DNA of 34,765 nt from Bacteroidetes bacterium MED-G21 (GCA_002457305.1 NTKG01000009.1:1-34765), one strand, 5' to 3'; counted from the first letter of the stretch, positions 18,204 to 29,673 are shown. The notes: generated by a model not told the origin, from the sequence alone. Numbers and translations: made by a program.

Positions 18204-20660
18204 CTATTCCTTAACAAACACTCTTTTAACTCTTTGAGACACATTTGTTAAGATTTCATATGGAATCGTATTAAGCTTCTTGGCCAGATTCAGAATGTGT
18301 TTTTGTGTATTCCAGATAATAACCTCATCTCCTTCTTTTGCCTCAATATGGCTAATGTCTACCATACACATGTCCATACATATGTTTCCAATAATATCAG
18401 CTTTTTTCCCATGTATATAGACACATCCTTTTTTATTACTTAATGCTCTGTTTAATCCATCAGCGTAGCCGATAGCAATAATTGCAATGCGAGTAGCTTT
18501 ATCGGTAAAGTATGATCTGTTATAGCCTATACTCTCACCTGCAGGGATGTCTTTAATTTGCGAGATTGTAGATTTTAATGAACTACAATTTTGAAGTTTT
18601 TCATCACCAATTCCATATAAACCAATTCCTAATCTCACCATATCGAACTGCGCTTCTGGATAGTTTATAATTCCAGATGAATTTAAAATATGCTTTAAAA
18701 TAGGGTTATTAGTCTTAGCTTCTATGTCATTGCATATAGAAGTAAATTGATCTATTTGCCTTGATGTGAAACTCTTGTCTAGGCTATTTTCACTGCTGGC
18801 GAGATGACTAAAAACAGAAGCAATTTGAATTTCTTGCTGTTTGGAAATCAATGAAATGAGGGTTTTTATTTCATGGCTTTCAAACCCTAACCTTCGCATT
18901 CCTGTATCTATCTTTAGGTGGATGGGGTAATTTTTTAGGTTTAATTTTTTTAATTCTACTTGCAGTGTTTTGAGTTGTTTGAAGCTGTATATTTCTGGTT
19001 CAAGACAGTTGTTTATGAGTTCGTTAAATTGAGATCCCTTTACATTGAGGACCATGATTCGAGTTGTTATCCCCTTTTTACGCAGAGCAACACCTTCATC
19101 TATGTATGCTACGGCTAGGTAGTCTGCATTGTGGTATTCTAAATGATGTGCAATTTCATAAGAGCCATTACCGTAAGAAAAGGCTTTGACCATTGCCATG
19201 ACCTTAGTCTCTTTTTTTAAGAGTGCTTTGTAGTAGTGAAAGTTTTCAGAAATTCCGTTTAAATTAACTTCTAGAAGCGTTTCATGATTTTTTTGTTCCA
19301 GAATTTTTGCGATTTTTTCAAATTTAAATCGCCTCGCTCCTTTTAATAATATGGCTGAATTATTTAGGTTAAAAAGAGAGATGTTTTCTATAAATTGATC
19401 GGTGTTTTTATAGCAAGAGCAGTTCGAAAAAAGATGCTTTGAGTCAAAAAAGGCCTCTCCAATTCCAATAACATGTTCAACCTCATGGGTTTCTAAAAGG
19501 GATATTAGTTTTGGAAAAAGCGCGCTATTTTTTATTCCTGTTTGATCTAAGTCAGAAAGGATTACAACCTTTTTAGCATTACCACTTTGCTGTTGAAGGA
19601 AGTCGAGTGCGATTTTAATTGAATCTAGATCAGAGCTGTATGCGTCGTTAATTAATAAACTATTACCCTTTGCTTCTTTAAGTTCCATTCGCATTGCAAT
19701 GGGTTGAAGCTCGTCTAGTCCATTTTGTATTTTTTGAGATGGAATATTTAATGAAATTAAAGTACAGATAATATGCAAACAATTTTCAGTGGAAGCCTTG
19801 TCATTAAATGGAATATAAAATACTTTTTCTGTGTTATTATGAATAAGAGTCAGGGTGGCTTTATCCGCTTTTTGACGGATGTTTTTTACATATACAAAGG
19901 CGCTATTGTCTTTAGATGACCAAGCGTATAGTTGCGCATTATGAATACCGATTGCTGCTTCATGTATTTCTTTATGGTCTTTACAATACACAAGTTTTTC
20001 GACTTCTGTAAAAAGAGAGGCTTTTTCTCTTGTTTTTTCTTTTAACGATTCAAAATTTTCAGAATGAGCTTGTCCTATATTGGTAAATATTCCAATACCC
20101 GGTTTAATGATATTTTCAAGGCGCATCATTTCGCCTTTTTCAGATATGCCAGCCTCAAAAATGCCGATTTCATGGTCTTGTTTTAGCCCTATAACAGATA
20201 GGCTAACCCCTACTTGAGAGTTGTAGCTTTTTGGACTTTTACAGGTGTTATAGGCTTTTTTTAGGCAGGTGTTTAGCCACTCTTTAACAATCGTTTTTCC
20301 ATTACTACCAGTAATTCCAATGATTGGGATATTAAATTGAAGTCGGTGATTTCTAGCTAAATCCTGAAAGGCATAAAGGCTGTTGGAAGTTATGAGAAAG
20401 TTTCCTTCAGGGTAATCAGACGTATTAAAATTTGGCTGGCTAATTAAAAAATTACGGCAGCCTCTTTTGTATAAGTCTTTAATAAAATTATGTCCATCAT
20501 GACGAGATCCTTTGATGGCTATAAAAAGATGTGTGCTAAAATCTTTTGCTTTTCTACTATCAATAATTAATTGTGAAATGTGGGCCTTAGCATTAACACC
20601 TTTAAATTGTGCACCGCAAAATTTTGCTAATTGTTCAATACTATAGGAAAAGCTACTCAT
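18204..20660 (-). CDS. Bifunctional UDP-N-acetylmuramoyl-tripeptide:D-alanyl-D-alanine ligase / alanine racemase
   Basis: N-terminal MurF half (GITGSNGKTIVKEWL; NDAYSSDLDSIKIAL; LLKGARRFKFE) and C-terminal Alr half (VMAMVKAFSYGNGSYEIA; HLKIDTGMRRLGF; SIGYNRSY) in one 818-aa ORF. Confidence 0.95.
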   Translation of the reverse strand: MSSFSYSIEQLAKFCGAQFKGVNAKAHISQLIIDSRKAKDFSTHLFIAIKGSRHDGHNFIKDLYKRGCRNFLISQPNFNTSDYPEGNFLITSNSLYAFQDLARNHRLQFNIPIIGITGSNGKTIVKEWLNTCLKKAYNTCKSPKSYNSQVGVSLSVIGLKQDHEIGIFEAGISEKGEMMRLENIIKPGIGIFTNIGQAHSENFESLKEKTREKASLFTEVEKLVYCKDHKEIHEAAIGIHNAQLYAWSSKDNSAFVYVKNIRQKADKATLTLIHNNTEKVFYIPFNDKASTENCLHIICTLISLNIPSQKIQNGLDELQPIAMRMELKEAKGNSLLINDAYSSDLDSIKIALDFLQQQSGNAKKVVILSDLDQTGIKNSALFPKLISLLETHEVEHVIGIGEAFFDSKHLFSNCSCYKNTDQFIENISLFNLNNSAILLKGARRFKFEKIAKILEQKNHETLLEVNLNGISENFHYYKALLKKETKVMAMVKAFSYGNGSYEIAHHLEYHNADYLAVAYIDEGVALRKKGITTRIMVLNVKGSQFNELINNCLEPEIYSFKQLKTLQVELKKLNLKNYPIHLKIDTGMRRLGFESHEIKTLISLISKQQEIQIASVFSHLASSENSLDKSFTSRQIDQFTSICNDIEAKTNNPILKHILNSSGIINYPEAQFDMVRLGIGLYGIGDEKLQNCSSLKSTISQIKDIPAGESIGYNRSYFTDKATRIAIIAIGYADGLNRALSNKKGCVYIHGKKADIIGNICMDMCMVDISHIEAKEGDEVIIWNTQKHILNLAKKLNTIPYEILTNVSQRVKRVFVKE

Positions 20661-20663
20661 TAA

Positions 20664-21239
20664 TTATGAATTCTTTAGGATAAAACAAGAGCGGCATAAA
20701 GCCTCATATTCTTCCTGTTCTCCTAAATGTACTAAATCTTTTGATGCGACTATTCGATTTGAATGAATAGCCAAGTCGCCACAATCCACACAAATGGCGT
20801 GAACCTTTGAAACAAACTCAGCATTTGCCATCAAATTAGGAATGGGGCCAAAAGGGTTTCCAAGATAGTCCATGTCAAGACCTGCAACAATGACGCGCAC
20901 ACCATTTTTTGCAAGAGTAGCGCATACATGAGGAAGTTCATTGTCGAAAAATTGAGCTTCGTCAATCCCAATCACATCTACTTCGTCGATTAATTCTAAA
21001 ATCTTAGAAGAAGAAGCAACAGGCGTTGAATTGATTTCATTTAAGTCGTGAGAAATCACTTTTTCCTTATCATAGCGTAAATCAATAGCTGGCTTGAATA
21101 TTTCAATTCTCTGTTTCGCAAACTGTGCTCTTTTTAATCTACGTATCAGCTCTTCTGTTTTTCCGGAGAACATAGATCCACAAATGACTTCGATCCAGCC
21201 TTTTTTTCGTTTATTACTATCGGGAGTTTCAAGAAACAT
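20664..21239 (-). CDS. tdk: Thymidine kinase
   Basis: [56 protein letters not shown]; CysX2Cys zinc sites. Confidence 0.97.
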   Translation of the reverse strand: MFLETPDSNKRKKGWIEVICGSMFSGKTEELIRRLKRAQFAKQRIEIFKPAIDLRYDKEKVISHDLNEINSTPVASSSKILELIDEVDVIGIDEAQFFDNELPHVCATLAKNGVRVIVAGLDMDYLGNPFGPIPNLMANAEFVSKVHAICVDCGDLAIHSNRIVASKDLVHLGEQEEYEALCRSCFILKNS

Positions 21240-21259
21240 TCAATTTGTTTTTATTTAAA

Positions 21260-21267
21260 CAAATCTA
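21260..21267 (-). promoter_or_regulatory. Candidate Bacteroidota -7 box (TAGATTTG) for tdk
   Basis: CAAATCTA on + strand is TAGATTTG on - strand, about 20 nt upstream of the tdk ATG. Confidence 0.4.
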
Positions 21268-21325
21268 ATAAAATCGCTCTGTAGAATCCTATTTTTACTT
21301 AATTTGTTTGTGCAAAGAAAAGATT

Positions 21326-21997
21326 ATGTCAAAACTATTTTTGGTGCCAACCCCTATAGGTAATTTAGAAGATATCACGTTTCGTTCTGTTCGAATACTT
21401 AATGAAGCGGATCTTATTTTAGCTGAAGACACCCGTACTTCAGGAAAGTTATTAAAGCATTTTGACATCAAGACGCCTATGCAATCGTTTCATATGCACA
21501 ACGAACATAAGGTTCTTGATAAAATGATTGACAAATTAAAACAGGGAATTAAAATTGCCTTGATTTCGGATGCTGGTACGCCTGGAATTTCTGATCCGGG
21601 ATTTTTATTAGTCAGAGCCTGTGTGGAAGAGGGAATAGAAACAGAGTGTTTACCTGGTGCAACTGCTTTAATTCCTGCCTTGGTGCAATCGGGATTTCCT
21701 ACAGATCGATTTATTTTTGAAGGCTTTTTACCACCAAAAAAAGGCAGACAAACTAGATTAAAGCTATGGTCTGAAGAAACCAGGACAATCGTTTTTTATG
21801 AATCTCCGCATAAAATAGTTAAGACCTTATCACAGCTGCAGGAATTTGTTGGTGGAGACAGAAGATTGTCTGTTAGTAGAGAGCTCTCAAAAAAGTTTGA
21901 AGAAACTGTTAGAGGCACGGTTAATGAATTGATTCTTCACTTTACGAACAAAGCTCCAAAAGGTGAATTTGTAATTGTTTTAGAAGGCAAGAAATAA
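21326..21997 (+). CDS. rsmI: 16S rRNA (cytidine(1402)-2'-O)-methyltransferase
   Basis: LFLVPTPIGNLEDITFRSVRIL; AEDTRTSGKLL; LISDAGTPGISDPGFLLV; PGATALIPALVQSGFPTDRFIFEGFLP. Confidence 0.96.
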   Translation: MSKLFLVPTPIGNLEDITFRSVRILNEADLILAEDTRTSGKLLKHFDIKTPMQSFHMHNEHKVLDKMIDKLKQGIKIALISDAGTPGISDPGFLLVRACVEEGIETECLPGATALIPALVQSGFPTDRFIFEGFLPPKKGRQTRLKLWSEETRTIVFYESPHKIVKTLSQLQEFVGGDRRLSVSRELSKKFEETVRGTVNELILHFTNKAPKGEFVIVLEGKK

Positions 21998-22032
21998 GTC
22001 AACGCTCTATTTTGTACAACAACGACAAACCT

Positions 22033-23745
22033 ATGAAGCATAAAATTTGGAAACTTAAGCCATCGCCTGATACGCAAAAAATATTCGAGCTTAAAAAATC
22101 GCTCGGCGTTTCTAAGAAAATTTGTGCCCTTTTGTTAGATAGAGGGATTGATACTTTTGAAAAAGCAAAAACATTTTTTCGCCCTCAATTGTCCATGTTG
22201 CACGATCCTTTTTTAATGAAAGACATGGATAAGGCTGTCTCAAGACTACTTAAGGCAATGACTTCAAAAGAGCAGATTCGAGTTTATGGTGATTATGATG
22301 TTGATGGCACAACTTCCGTGAGCATGATGTACCTTTTTTTAAAGAGTCAAAATGCAAATTGCGATTATTATATTCCCGATCGAGATTCAGAAGGATATGG
22401 AATTTCTTATAAAGGAATTGATGATGCAATTGATAAAGGGATGACCCTGATGATAAGTTTAGATTGTGGTATAAAAGCAGTTGAAAAAGTAGCTTACGCC
22501 AAATCAAAAGGCTTGGATCTGATTATTTGCGATCATCATCGCCCTGGCGCTCATTTGCCAGATGCCATTGCAGTTTTAGACCCCAAAAGAGTAGACTGTA
22601 CCTATCCATTTAAAGAATTATGTGGTTGTGGTGTTGGGTTTAAACTCATTCAAGCTTACCTTAAACATCAGGGTTTAGATGAAACAATTGCTTTCCAATA
22701 TCTCGATCTGGTTGCTGTTGCTATAGGTGCAGATATTGTTCCCATTGTTGAAGAAAATAGGATTTTAGCTTTTTATGGCCTAAAACATTTAAATGAAAAT
22801 CCACGTATAGGAATGAAGGCCTTAATGCGTGAGCACAAGCACTTTGGGGCGATGAATATAACTGATGTTGTGTTTACCATAGCGCCTCGTATAAACGCAG
22901 CTGGGCGGATGAAACACGCTCATAATGCTGTCAGTTTATTGATTGAAGAAAATCAGAATCAGGCAGTAAAAACAGCTAATGAAATAGAAGAATACAATAC
23001 GGAGCGCAGATCAGAAGATCAGCGTATTGCAAATGAAGCACTTGCTCAGATAAAAGAGCAAAAAGAAGAGCAAAATGCTTCTACAGTTGTTTATCATCCA
23101 GAATGGCATAAAGGTGTTATTGGAATCGTGGCTTCTAGGTTAATTGAAACTTACTACAGACCAACAGTAGTTTTTACAAAATCTAAGGCGTATTTGGTTG
23201 CTTCAGTCCGTTCTGTAAAAGGCTTCGATGTATTTCAAGCTTTAGAGGCATGCAGCGCATATATTGAGCAATTTGGAGGCCATAAATATGCAGCAGGATT
23301 ATCGATACGGGAAGAAAATTATGAATTATTTAAAGCTGCTTTCGATAAAGTTGTGTCTGAAAGAATTACTGAAGCTCAAAAAACGGAAGTCATAGAAATT
23401 GACGCAGAACTCGAATTTTCAGATATAACAACTGGCTTTAACAATATATTAAAGCAATTTGAACCTTTTGGCCCTGAAAACATGTCTCCTTTATTTGTTA
23501 CTAAAAATGTTATGGACCGTGGCTACAGCAAGGCAGTAGGTTCAGAAAATGAACATCTTAAATTGCACATGTGCACCGAAAAGGAAAAGTTATCTGAAAT
23601 GAATGGTATTGCTTTTAAGTTGGGCTTTCATTCGGAATATGTAAACAAAGGCTTGGCTTTTGATATTTGTTATGCGATTCAGGAAAATGAATGGAAAGGA
23701 AAGCGAAGTATTCAGTTGGCTGTAAAGGATATTAAGACTTTGTAA
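22033..23745 (+). CDS. recJ: Single-stranded-DNA-specific exonuclease RecJ
   Basis: DHH motifs RVYGDYDVDGTTS, LDCGIKA, ICDHHRPG; DHHA1 GGHKYAAGLSI. Start placed at 22033. Confidence 0.96.
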   Translation: MKHKIWKLKPSPDTQKIFELKKSLGVSKKICALLLDRGIDTFEKAKTFFRPQLSMLHDPFLMKDMDKAVSRLLKAMTSKEQIRVYGDYDVDGTTSVSMMYLFLKSQNANCDYYIPDRDSEGYGISYKGIDDAIDKGMTLMISLDCGIKAVEKVAYAKSKGLDLIICDHHRPGAHLPDAIAVLDPKRVDCTYPFKELCGCGVGFKLIQAYLKHQGLDETIAFQYLDLVAVAIGADIVPIVEENRILAFYGLKHLNENPRIGMKALMREHKHFGAMNITDVVFTIAPRINAAGRMKHAHNAVSLLIEENQNQAVKTANEIEEYNTERRSEDQRIANEALAQIKEQKEEQNASTVVYHPEWHKGVIGIVASRLIETYYRPTVVFTKSKAYLVASVRSVKGFDVFQALEACSAYIEQFGGHKYAAGLSIREENYELFKAAFDKVVSERITEAQKTEVIEIDAELEFSDITTGFNNILKQFEPFGPENMSPLFVTKNVMDRGYSKAVGSENEHLKLHMCTEKEKLSEMNGIAFKLGFHSEYVNKGLAFDICYAIQENEWKGKRSIQLAVKDIKTL

Positions 23746-23773
23746 TTTAAAGGTGTTTTTGTAGTTGTTGAGT

Positions 23774-25699
23774 TTAACATTCTCTACCTAACTTTTTACC
23801 TATGTGAATGGATAGCGTAGTCAATTTTTGAAAATCGTTTATAAGTTTAACTCGATCATCATTAGTAAGCTCATCGCTCTTCATTTGTTCGAGCATTTTT
23901 TCAATTTTAAGCTTTACTACTTTTGACTTTAATCTAATAATGGCTTCTTCAACCAAATCTTTTAGCTTTTCTGTTTCAGTAGGAACCATAATGTCTTTTT
24001 TTGCCCAATCACTTAATTGATGTTTGTCACTTAGTAATTGAGACACAGTTTGTGAAATTTCTGGATCGTGATGTTGTATGAAATGTTTTTCTTCAGGAAT
24101 CGATTCGTGTTCATTAAAGTAATTGATAAGCTCGCTGTATATTTTGTTATATTTTGGGTGTGTAAATTGAATGTCGTCTTCGATTAATTCAGAGATAATA
24201 TATTCTGCTGTTGTAATGGTTGTTTCGGAGATCTCACCATTTTCATTTTCAAACTCAAAATGCAAACCAAAAGTCCCGTAAATAATTATTAAACGTATTA
24301 GTGTCAACTCCTCTAAGTTGGTACTTATTGCATCAAGCTTCTGTCCTTGTTTAGGACTGCTAAACACCACTTGCATTGGTTTTGAACTGCTCTTAGCTTT
24401 TCCTGATCGAGACTGTTCAATGCTTGCAAACACAACCTGTTCTTCTATGCCGAGTATTTTAGACGAAGTTTGTGCATATACGGTTCGGGCCACATTGTCG
24501 GGTATAAGGGCAATGGTTGCAGCGATGTCTTTAATCAGTTCTGCTCGTTTTATAGGATCTTCCTTAGCTTCCTCTAAGAGCAATGAACATTTGAATTCTA
24601 TGAAGTCTTTTGCTTCGTTATTTATATAGTCTTCTAATTCCTCAGAACTTACTTTTTTGGCATAAGAATCGGGGTCTTCCCCGTCTGGGAAAGTCACTAT
24701 TTTTACGTTTAGACCTTCTTCTAATATCAGATTAACACCACGAAGCGCGGCTTTAAGACCGGCGGCATCACCATCAAACAGAATGGTTATGTTGTTCGTA
24801 AACCTTTTTACCAGTTTTATTTGATCTATGGTAAGTGAAGTTCCAGAAGAGGCCACTACATTTTCAATTCCTGCCTGATGCATCGAAATCACATCAGTGT
24901 ATCCTTCAACCAATAAACAGCGGCCTTTTTTTACAATGCTGTTTTTGGCGTAGTACATGCCATAGAGTACTTTACTCTTGTGATAAATGTCGCTTTCTGG
25001 AGAGTTAAGGTATTTTGCAGCTTTTACATTGCTTTTTAATATTCTCCCGCCAAACCCTAGTACTCTTCCCGATAAGGAGCGTATAGGAAACATCACTCTG
25101 CCATGAAAACGATCGTAATTTCTAGATCCTTTTGGAATGGTAAGGCCTGTTTTTTCAAGAAATTCTATTTTATATCCTTCTTTAAGTGCGTGTGCACTAA
25201 AAGCATCACTTTTTTCAGGACTGTAACCCAAAAGAAACTTTTTCAGAACCTCTTCTCTAAAACCTCTTTCTTTAAAGTAACTTAAGCCGACGGCACGCCC
25301 TTCATCAGAATTAAAAAGCTGATCCTGAAAATATTCATTTGCAATATTGCTAACGATAAACATACTTTCTCTATCGTTAGCAGCCTCTTCCTGTTCGGGA
25401 GTTCGAACGGTTTCTTCAATAAAAATGTTGTATTTATTTGCAAGATATTTAAGTGCCTCAGGATAACTGAAGTGTTCGTGATCCATTACGAAATTTACGG
25501 CATTGCCCCCTTTACCACAACCAAAGCATTTATAGATCCCTTTTGCGGGAGACACAGTAAAAGAGGGCGTTTTCTCGTCATGAAATGGACAGTTGCCAAG
25601 CAGATTGACACCACGTTTTTTAAGCTGCACAAAATCACCTACGACTTCATCTATACGAGCCGTTTCGAAAATTAGATCTATGGTTTCCTTAGGGATCAA
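23774..25699 (-). CDS. dnaG: DNA primase
   Basis: Zn finger CPFHDEKTPSFTVSPAKGIYKCFGCGKGGNAV; TOPRIM LLVEGYTDVISMHQAGIENVVASSGTSLT; FDGDAAGLKAA. Start is a TTG codon. Confidence 0.97.
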   Translation of the reverse strand: MIPKETIDLIFETARIDEVVGDFVQLKKRGVNLLGNCPFHDEKTPSFTVSPAKGIYKCFGCGKGGNAVNFVMDHEHFSYPEALKYLANKYNIFIEETVRTPEQEEAANDRESMFIVSNIANEYFQDQLFNSDEGRAVGLSYFKERGFREEVLKKFLLGYSPEKSDAFSAHALKEGYKIEFLEKTGLTIPKGSRNYDRFHGRVMFPIRSLSGRVLGFGGRILKSNVKAAKYLNSPESDIYHKSKVLYGMYYAKNSIVKKGRCLLVEGYTDVISMHQAGIENVVASSGTSLTIDQIKLVKRFTNNITILFDGDAAGLKAALRGVNLILEEGLNVKIVTFPDGEDPDSYAKKVSSEELEDYINNEAKDFIEFKCSLLLEEAKEDPIKRAELIKDIAATIALIPDNVARTVYAQTSSKILGIEEQVVFASIEQSRSGKAKSSSKPMQVVFSSPKQGQKLDAISTNLEELTLIRLIIIYGTFGLHFEFENENGEISETTITTAEYIISELIEDDIQFTHPKYNKIYSELINYFNEHESIPEEKHFIQHHDPEISQTVSQLLSDKHQLSDWAKKDIMVPTETEKLKDLVEEAIIRLKSKVVKLKIEKMLEQMKSDELTNDDRVKLINDFQKLTTLSIHIGKKLGREC

Positions 25700-25908
25700 T
25701 TGTAATGCTTTAGAAAGCTAAAATACTAAAATTAGTTGTTGCTTGAAGCCTGTTTGATAAGTAAGCATTTTCTTTTCTTGTTGTTCGAAAAATATTGGCA
25801 GATAATGAATTGCTTTCTATGGTATTTTTCATTTTTTCGTTTTGATTTAAAATTTCATTTATATGCTAGCATTTCCTGTTTTTAACGAATCATTTAGTGT
25901 AAAAAACT

Positions 25909-25916
25909 TATCTTTG
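25909..25916 (+). promoter_or_regulatory. Candidate Bacteroidota -7 box (TATCTTTG) for leuS
   Basis: TAnnTTTG match about 58 nt upstream of the leuS ATG in a 275-bp divergent intergenic region. Confidence 0.45.
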
Positions 25917-25974
25917 GACGCAACAAAAACCCTCTATGTAAGCTGTTGTAAATAAGCTTTTTAGGAATTAACTT

Positions 25975-28755
25975 ATGGAATACAATTTTAGAAGTATTGA
26001 AAAAAAGTGGCGGAAGCGATGGGCTGAGGAGAAGCCCTTTAAAGTGGATGCTAATTCTGAAAAACCAAAGTATTATGTGTTGGACATGTTTCCTTACCCA
26101 TCAGGAGCTGGATTACATGTAGGTCACCCATTGGGATACATTGCTTCTGATATTTACTCACGTTATAAGCGTTTGAAAGGGTTTAATGTATTACACCCAA
26201 TGGGTTATGATGCTTTTGGATTACCTGCCGAACAATATGCCATTCAAACAGGTCAACATCCTGCCATTACTACAGAGAAAAACATTTCTCGTTATAGAGA
26301 GCAATTGGATAAAATTGGTTTTTCATTTGATTGGGACAGGGAAGTGCGCACCTGTGAACCAAATTATTATAAATGGACACAGTGGATTTTTAAGCAGATT
26401 TTTAATGCTTGGTATTGTAAGAACGAAGATAAGGCAAAGCCTATTGAAACTTTGGTGCAGCATTTTGAATCTGAAGGAAATGCCAATGTTAAAGCAGAAT
26501 GTGACGAAGTAGAAATCTTTACTTCAGAAGAATGGAATATAAAGTCAACCATAGAAAAAGAACAAATTTTATTGGCGTACCGTTTGGCTTACCGATCGGA
26601 AACTATGGTGAACTGGTGCCCAGAACTAGGGACTGTTTTAGCTAATGATGAAATAAAAGACGGGCTTTCTGAACGTGGTGGACACCCAGTAGAACAAAAG
26701 AAAATGATGCAATGGTCGATGCGAATTACGGCTTATGCACAGCGTTTAATTGATGGCTTGGAAAGCCTCGATTGGACGGACGCAATTAAAGAACAACAAA
26801 GAAATTGGATTGGTCGATCGGAAGGCGCTTCCGTTCGTTTTGAGGTAGAAAGCGAAGTACTTGCTGCAGATGAGAAACTTGAAATAGAGGTGTTTACCAC
26901 GCGTCCTGATACGATTTTTGGCGTGTCTTATATGACACTGGCACCTGAGCATGAATATGTTTCTCGAATTACCACAGATGAATTCAAAGCAGCTGTTCAG
27001 CAATACGTTGATCAAACAAAAAAGCGTTCTGAACGCGATCGTATGTCTGATGTGAAAACAGTTTCCGGACAATTTACAGGCGCTTACGTAAAAAATCCTT
27101 TTACAGGTGCGAAAGTTCCTGTTTGGATTGGTGATTATGTGTTGGCAAGCTATGGAACGGGTGCTGTTATGGCAGTTCCAGCTCATGACAGTCGTGATTT
27201 TGCTTTTGCAAAGAAATTTGATTTACCTCTTATTCAGGTCATATCAGGAGGCAATTTCCCAGAGGAGCCTCATGAGGGAAAGGTGGGCACAATGATGAAT
27301 TCAGATTTTTTAAACGGATTAGACGTTAAGGAAGCTACTGCAGTCATTATTGCTAAGATCGAAGAAAAAGAAATGGGTTATGGTAAAATTCAATACCGTC
27401 TTCGCGATGCGATATTCTCGCGTCAAAGATACTGGGGTGAGCCTTTCCCAATATATTTTGAAGATGGCATACCAAAAACCATGGACGATAAAAATCTGCC
27501 ATTGACTCTGCCTGCCGTAGAGAAATATTTACCTACAGAAGATGGTGAGCCACCTTTGGCGAGAGCAGAAAATTGGAAAACGGATGAAGGATATATCTTA
27601 GACACTAATACCATGCCTGGTTGGGCAGGATCTTCATGGTACTTCTTGCGCTACATGGATGCTAATAATGATGGGGAATTCGTCTCTAAAGAAGCTCAGT
27701 CCTATTGGAAGAATGTTGATCTTTATATTGGAGGCTCTGAACATGCTACGGGACATTTATTGTATTCACGATTCTGGATGAAATTTTTATATGATATGGG
27801 CTTGGTTTCTGAGCAAGAGCCATTTAAAAAGATGATTAATCAAGGAATGATTTTAGGTCGTTCAAACTTTGCCTACCGCGTTAAGGATACAAATACTTTT
27901 GTGTCTTATGGGCTTAAAGACCAGCATGTAACTACAGCGATTCATGTAGATGTAAATTTAGTTGAAAACGATGTTTTAGATGTGGCAGCCTTTAAAGCGT
28001 GGCGACCTGATTTTACCAATGCTGAATTCATCCTCGAAGATGGAGCATATAAGTGTGGGGCAGAGGTAGAGAAAATGTCTAAGTCTAAATACAATGTGGT
28101 TAGTCCAGACTTAATTGTTGAGAAATATGGTGCTGACACACTTCGGATGTATGAAATGTTTTTAGGACCACTAGAGCAATTTAAACCATGGAACACCAAT
28201 GGTATTTCTGGCGTAAACAACTTTTTGCGAAAGTTGTGGCGTTTGTTTCATGATGCAGAAGAAAACTTTGCGGTTACAGATACTGAGGCCACCAAAGAAG
28301 AGTTGAAAACACTTCATAAAACCATTAAGAAAGTTGGTGAGGATATTGAAGCCTTCTCTTTTAACACTTCGGTAAGTACCTTTATGGTTTGTGTAAATGA
28401 ACTAACAGCTCAGCAGTGTAACAAGCGTTCTATTTTGGAACCATTGGTTGTATTAATATCAGCCTATGCGCCGCACATTGCCGAGGAGCTTTGGGAGCAA
28501 TTAGGTCATAACGATGGTGTTACTTATCAGGACTTTCCAACATTCGATGCTTCTCACCTTGTTGAAAGTTCTCATATGTATCCGGTTTCCTTTAATGGGA
28601 AAATGCGTTTTAAAGTTGAATATGCTTTGGATATGGATCGAGCAGAAATTGAAAAGCAAATTTTAGCACACGAAAAGTCAATTCACTACTTAGAAGGTAA
28701 GGCACCTAAAAAGGTGATTATCGTTCCTAAGAAGATCATTAATATTGTTGTTTAG
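25975..28755 (+). CDS. leuS: Leucyl-tRNA synthetase
   Basis: [23 protein letters not shown]; editing domain [46 protein letters not shown]. Confidence 0.98.
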   Translation: MEYNFRSIEKKWRKRWAEEKPFKVDANSEKPKYYVLDMFPYPSGAGLHVGHPLGYIASDIYSRYKRLKGFNVLHPMGYDAFGLPAEQYAIQTGQHPAITTEKNISRYREQLDKIGFSFDWDREVRTCEPNYYKWTQWIFKQIFNAWYCKNEDKAKPIETLVQHFESEGNANVKAECDEVEIFTSEEWNIKSTIEKEQILLAYRLAYRSETMVNWCPELGTVLANDEIKDGLSERGGHPVEQKKMMQWSMRITAYAQRLIDGLESLDWTDAIKEQQRNWIGRSEGASVRFEVESEVLAADEKLEIEVFTTRPDTIFGVSYMTLAPEHEYVSRITTDEFKAAVQQYVDQTKKRSERDRMSDVKTVSGQFTGAYVKNPFTGAKVPVWIGDYVLASYGTGAVMAVPAHDSRDFAFAKKFDLPLIQVISGGNFPEEPHEGKVGTMMNSDFLNGLDVKEATAVIIAKIEEKEMGYGKIQYRLRDAIFSRQRYWGEPFPIYFEDGIPKTMDDKNLPLTLPAVEKYLPTEDGEPPLARAENWKTDEGYILDTNTMPGWAGSSWYFLRYMDANNDGEFVSKEAQSYWKNVDLYIGGSEHATGHLLYSRFWMKFLYDMGLVSEQEPFKKMINQGMILGRSNFAYRVKDTNTFVSYGLKDQHVTTAIHVDVNLVENDVLDVAAFKAWRPDFTNAEFILEDGAYKCGAEVEKMSKSKYNVVSPDLIVEKYGADTLRMYEMFLGPLEQFKPWNTNGISGVNNFLRKLWRLFHDAEENFAVTDTEATKEELKTLHKTIKKVGEDIEAFSFNTSVSTFMVCVNELTAQQCNKRSILEPLVVLISAYAPHIAEELWEQLGHNDGVTYQDFPTFDASHLVESSHMYPVSFNGKMRFKVEYALDMDRAEIEKQILAHEKSIHYLEGKAPKKVIIVPKKIINIVV

Positions 28756-28764
28756 AAACAATCA

Positions 28765-29673
28765 TTAGACCCACTCACGAGGATTCATAAGCACTTGAAT
28801 TAATTTGGCTTCCTCGGAATCTTTTTCTGTTTGGAAACCGTAATCCCATCGAACGGTAGAAGGAAGACTCATTAAAATAGACTCTGTTCTTCCTTTGGTT
28901 TTAATACCGAAATGCGTTCCTCTGTCGTGCAGTAAATTGAATTCTACGTATCGCCCACGTCGAATCTCTTGCCAGTATTTTTGTTCTTCTGTATATGTTT
29001 CTTCTTTGTGTTTTTCAACGATGGGAATATAGGCTTCTAAAAAGCAGTTTCCAGCGTCCATTTGGAAGGCTAAGAGCTGTTCCCAGCTCATGTTTTCATC
29101 TTCTTGCATGTAGTCGTAGAAGATGCCACCAATTCCACGAGTTTCATCTCTGTGGCTATTGAAGAAATAAGTATCGCAGGCTTTTTTGAATTCGGGGTAG
29201 TAGTTGGTATTGTGCTTGTCGCACATGTTTTTCATCACCTGGTGGAAATGTATTGCATCTTCCTCTACCAAATAATAAGGGGTAAGGTCGGAACCTCCAC
29301 CAAACCACTGTTTCACAATCCCGCCTTTGCCATCGTACATTTCAAAATAACGCCAGTTGGCGTGAACAGTTGGCACTTTAGGACTTTTTGGATGAATCAC
29401 TAAAGAGAGGCCACAAGCGTAGAAATTAGCTTCGTCTACCCCAAACTTTTCTTTAAAGGTATCGGGTAGCTCACCGTGAACAATGGAAGTATTTACGCCC
29501 CCCTTTTCAAAGACTTTTCCATTGGCAATAACGCGTGTTTTTCCACCTCCACCCCCTTCTCTTTCCCAGGCATCTTCAATAAACTTAGCCTTACCATCTA
29601 CTTCTTCTAAAGACCTACAAATTTGGTCTTGCAGATTGAAAAGATGCTTGGTAAATGTTTCTTTAATATTCAT
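28765..29673 (-). CDS. hemF: Oxygen-dependent coproporphyrinogen-III oxidase
   Basis: EREGGGGGKTRVIANGKVFEKGGVN; VHANWRYFE; WFGGGSDLTPYYL; RGRYVEFNLLHDRGTHFGIKTKGRTESILMSLP. Confidence 0.97.
   Translation of the reverse strand: MNIKETFTKHLFNLQDQICRSLEEVDGKAKFIEDAWEREGGGGGKTRVIANGKVFEKGGVNTSIVHGELPDTFKEKFGVDEANFYACGLSLVIHPKSPKVPTVHANWRYFEMYDGKGGIVKQWFGGGSDLTPYYLVEEDAIHFHQVMKNMCDKHNTNYYPEFKKACDTYFFNSHRDETRGIGGIFYDYMQEDENMSWEQLLAFQMDAGNCFLEAYIPIVEKHKEETYTEEQKYWQEIRRGRYVEFNLLHDRGTHFGIKTKGRTESILMSLPSTVRWDYGFQTEKDSEEAKLIQVLMNPREWV

Noticed and set aside
25700-25974. 275-bp dnaG-leuS intergenic region considered as a possible ncRNA or leader riboswitch
   Set aside because: AT-rich with only a plausible -7 box; I saw no strong stem, T-box-like element or terminator hairpin. 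A covariance-model search would be needed to go further.
26341-26640. Extra segment in the leuS zinc/connective region ([25 protein letters not shown]...)
   Set aside because: Looks like a lineage-typical insertion of Bacteroidota LeuRS rather than a new domain; the reading frame and flanking signatures are intact.
26367-27186. Antisense ORFs inside leuS (26367-26552, 26746-27186, 27942-28220 minus) and similar ORFs inside other genes
   Set aside because: They lie entirely within strongly supported conserved genes and their translations show no family motif or domain-like composition; they are by-products of the six-frame scan.
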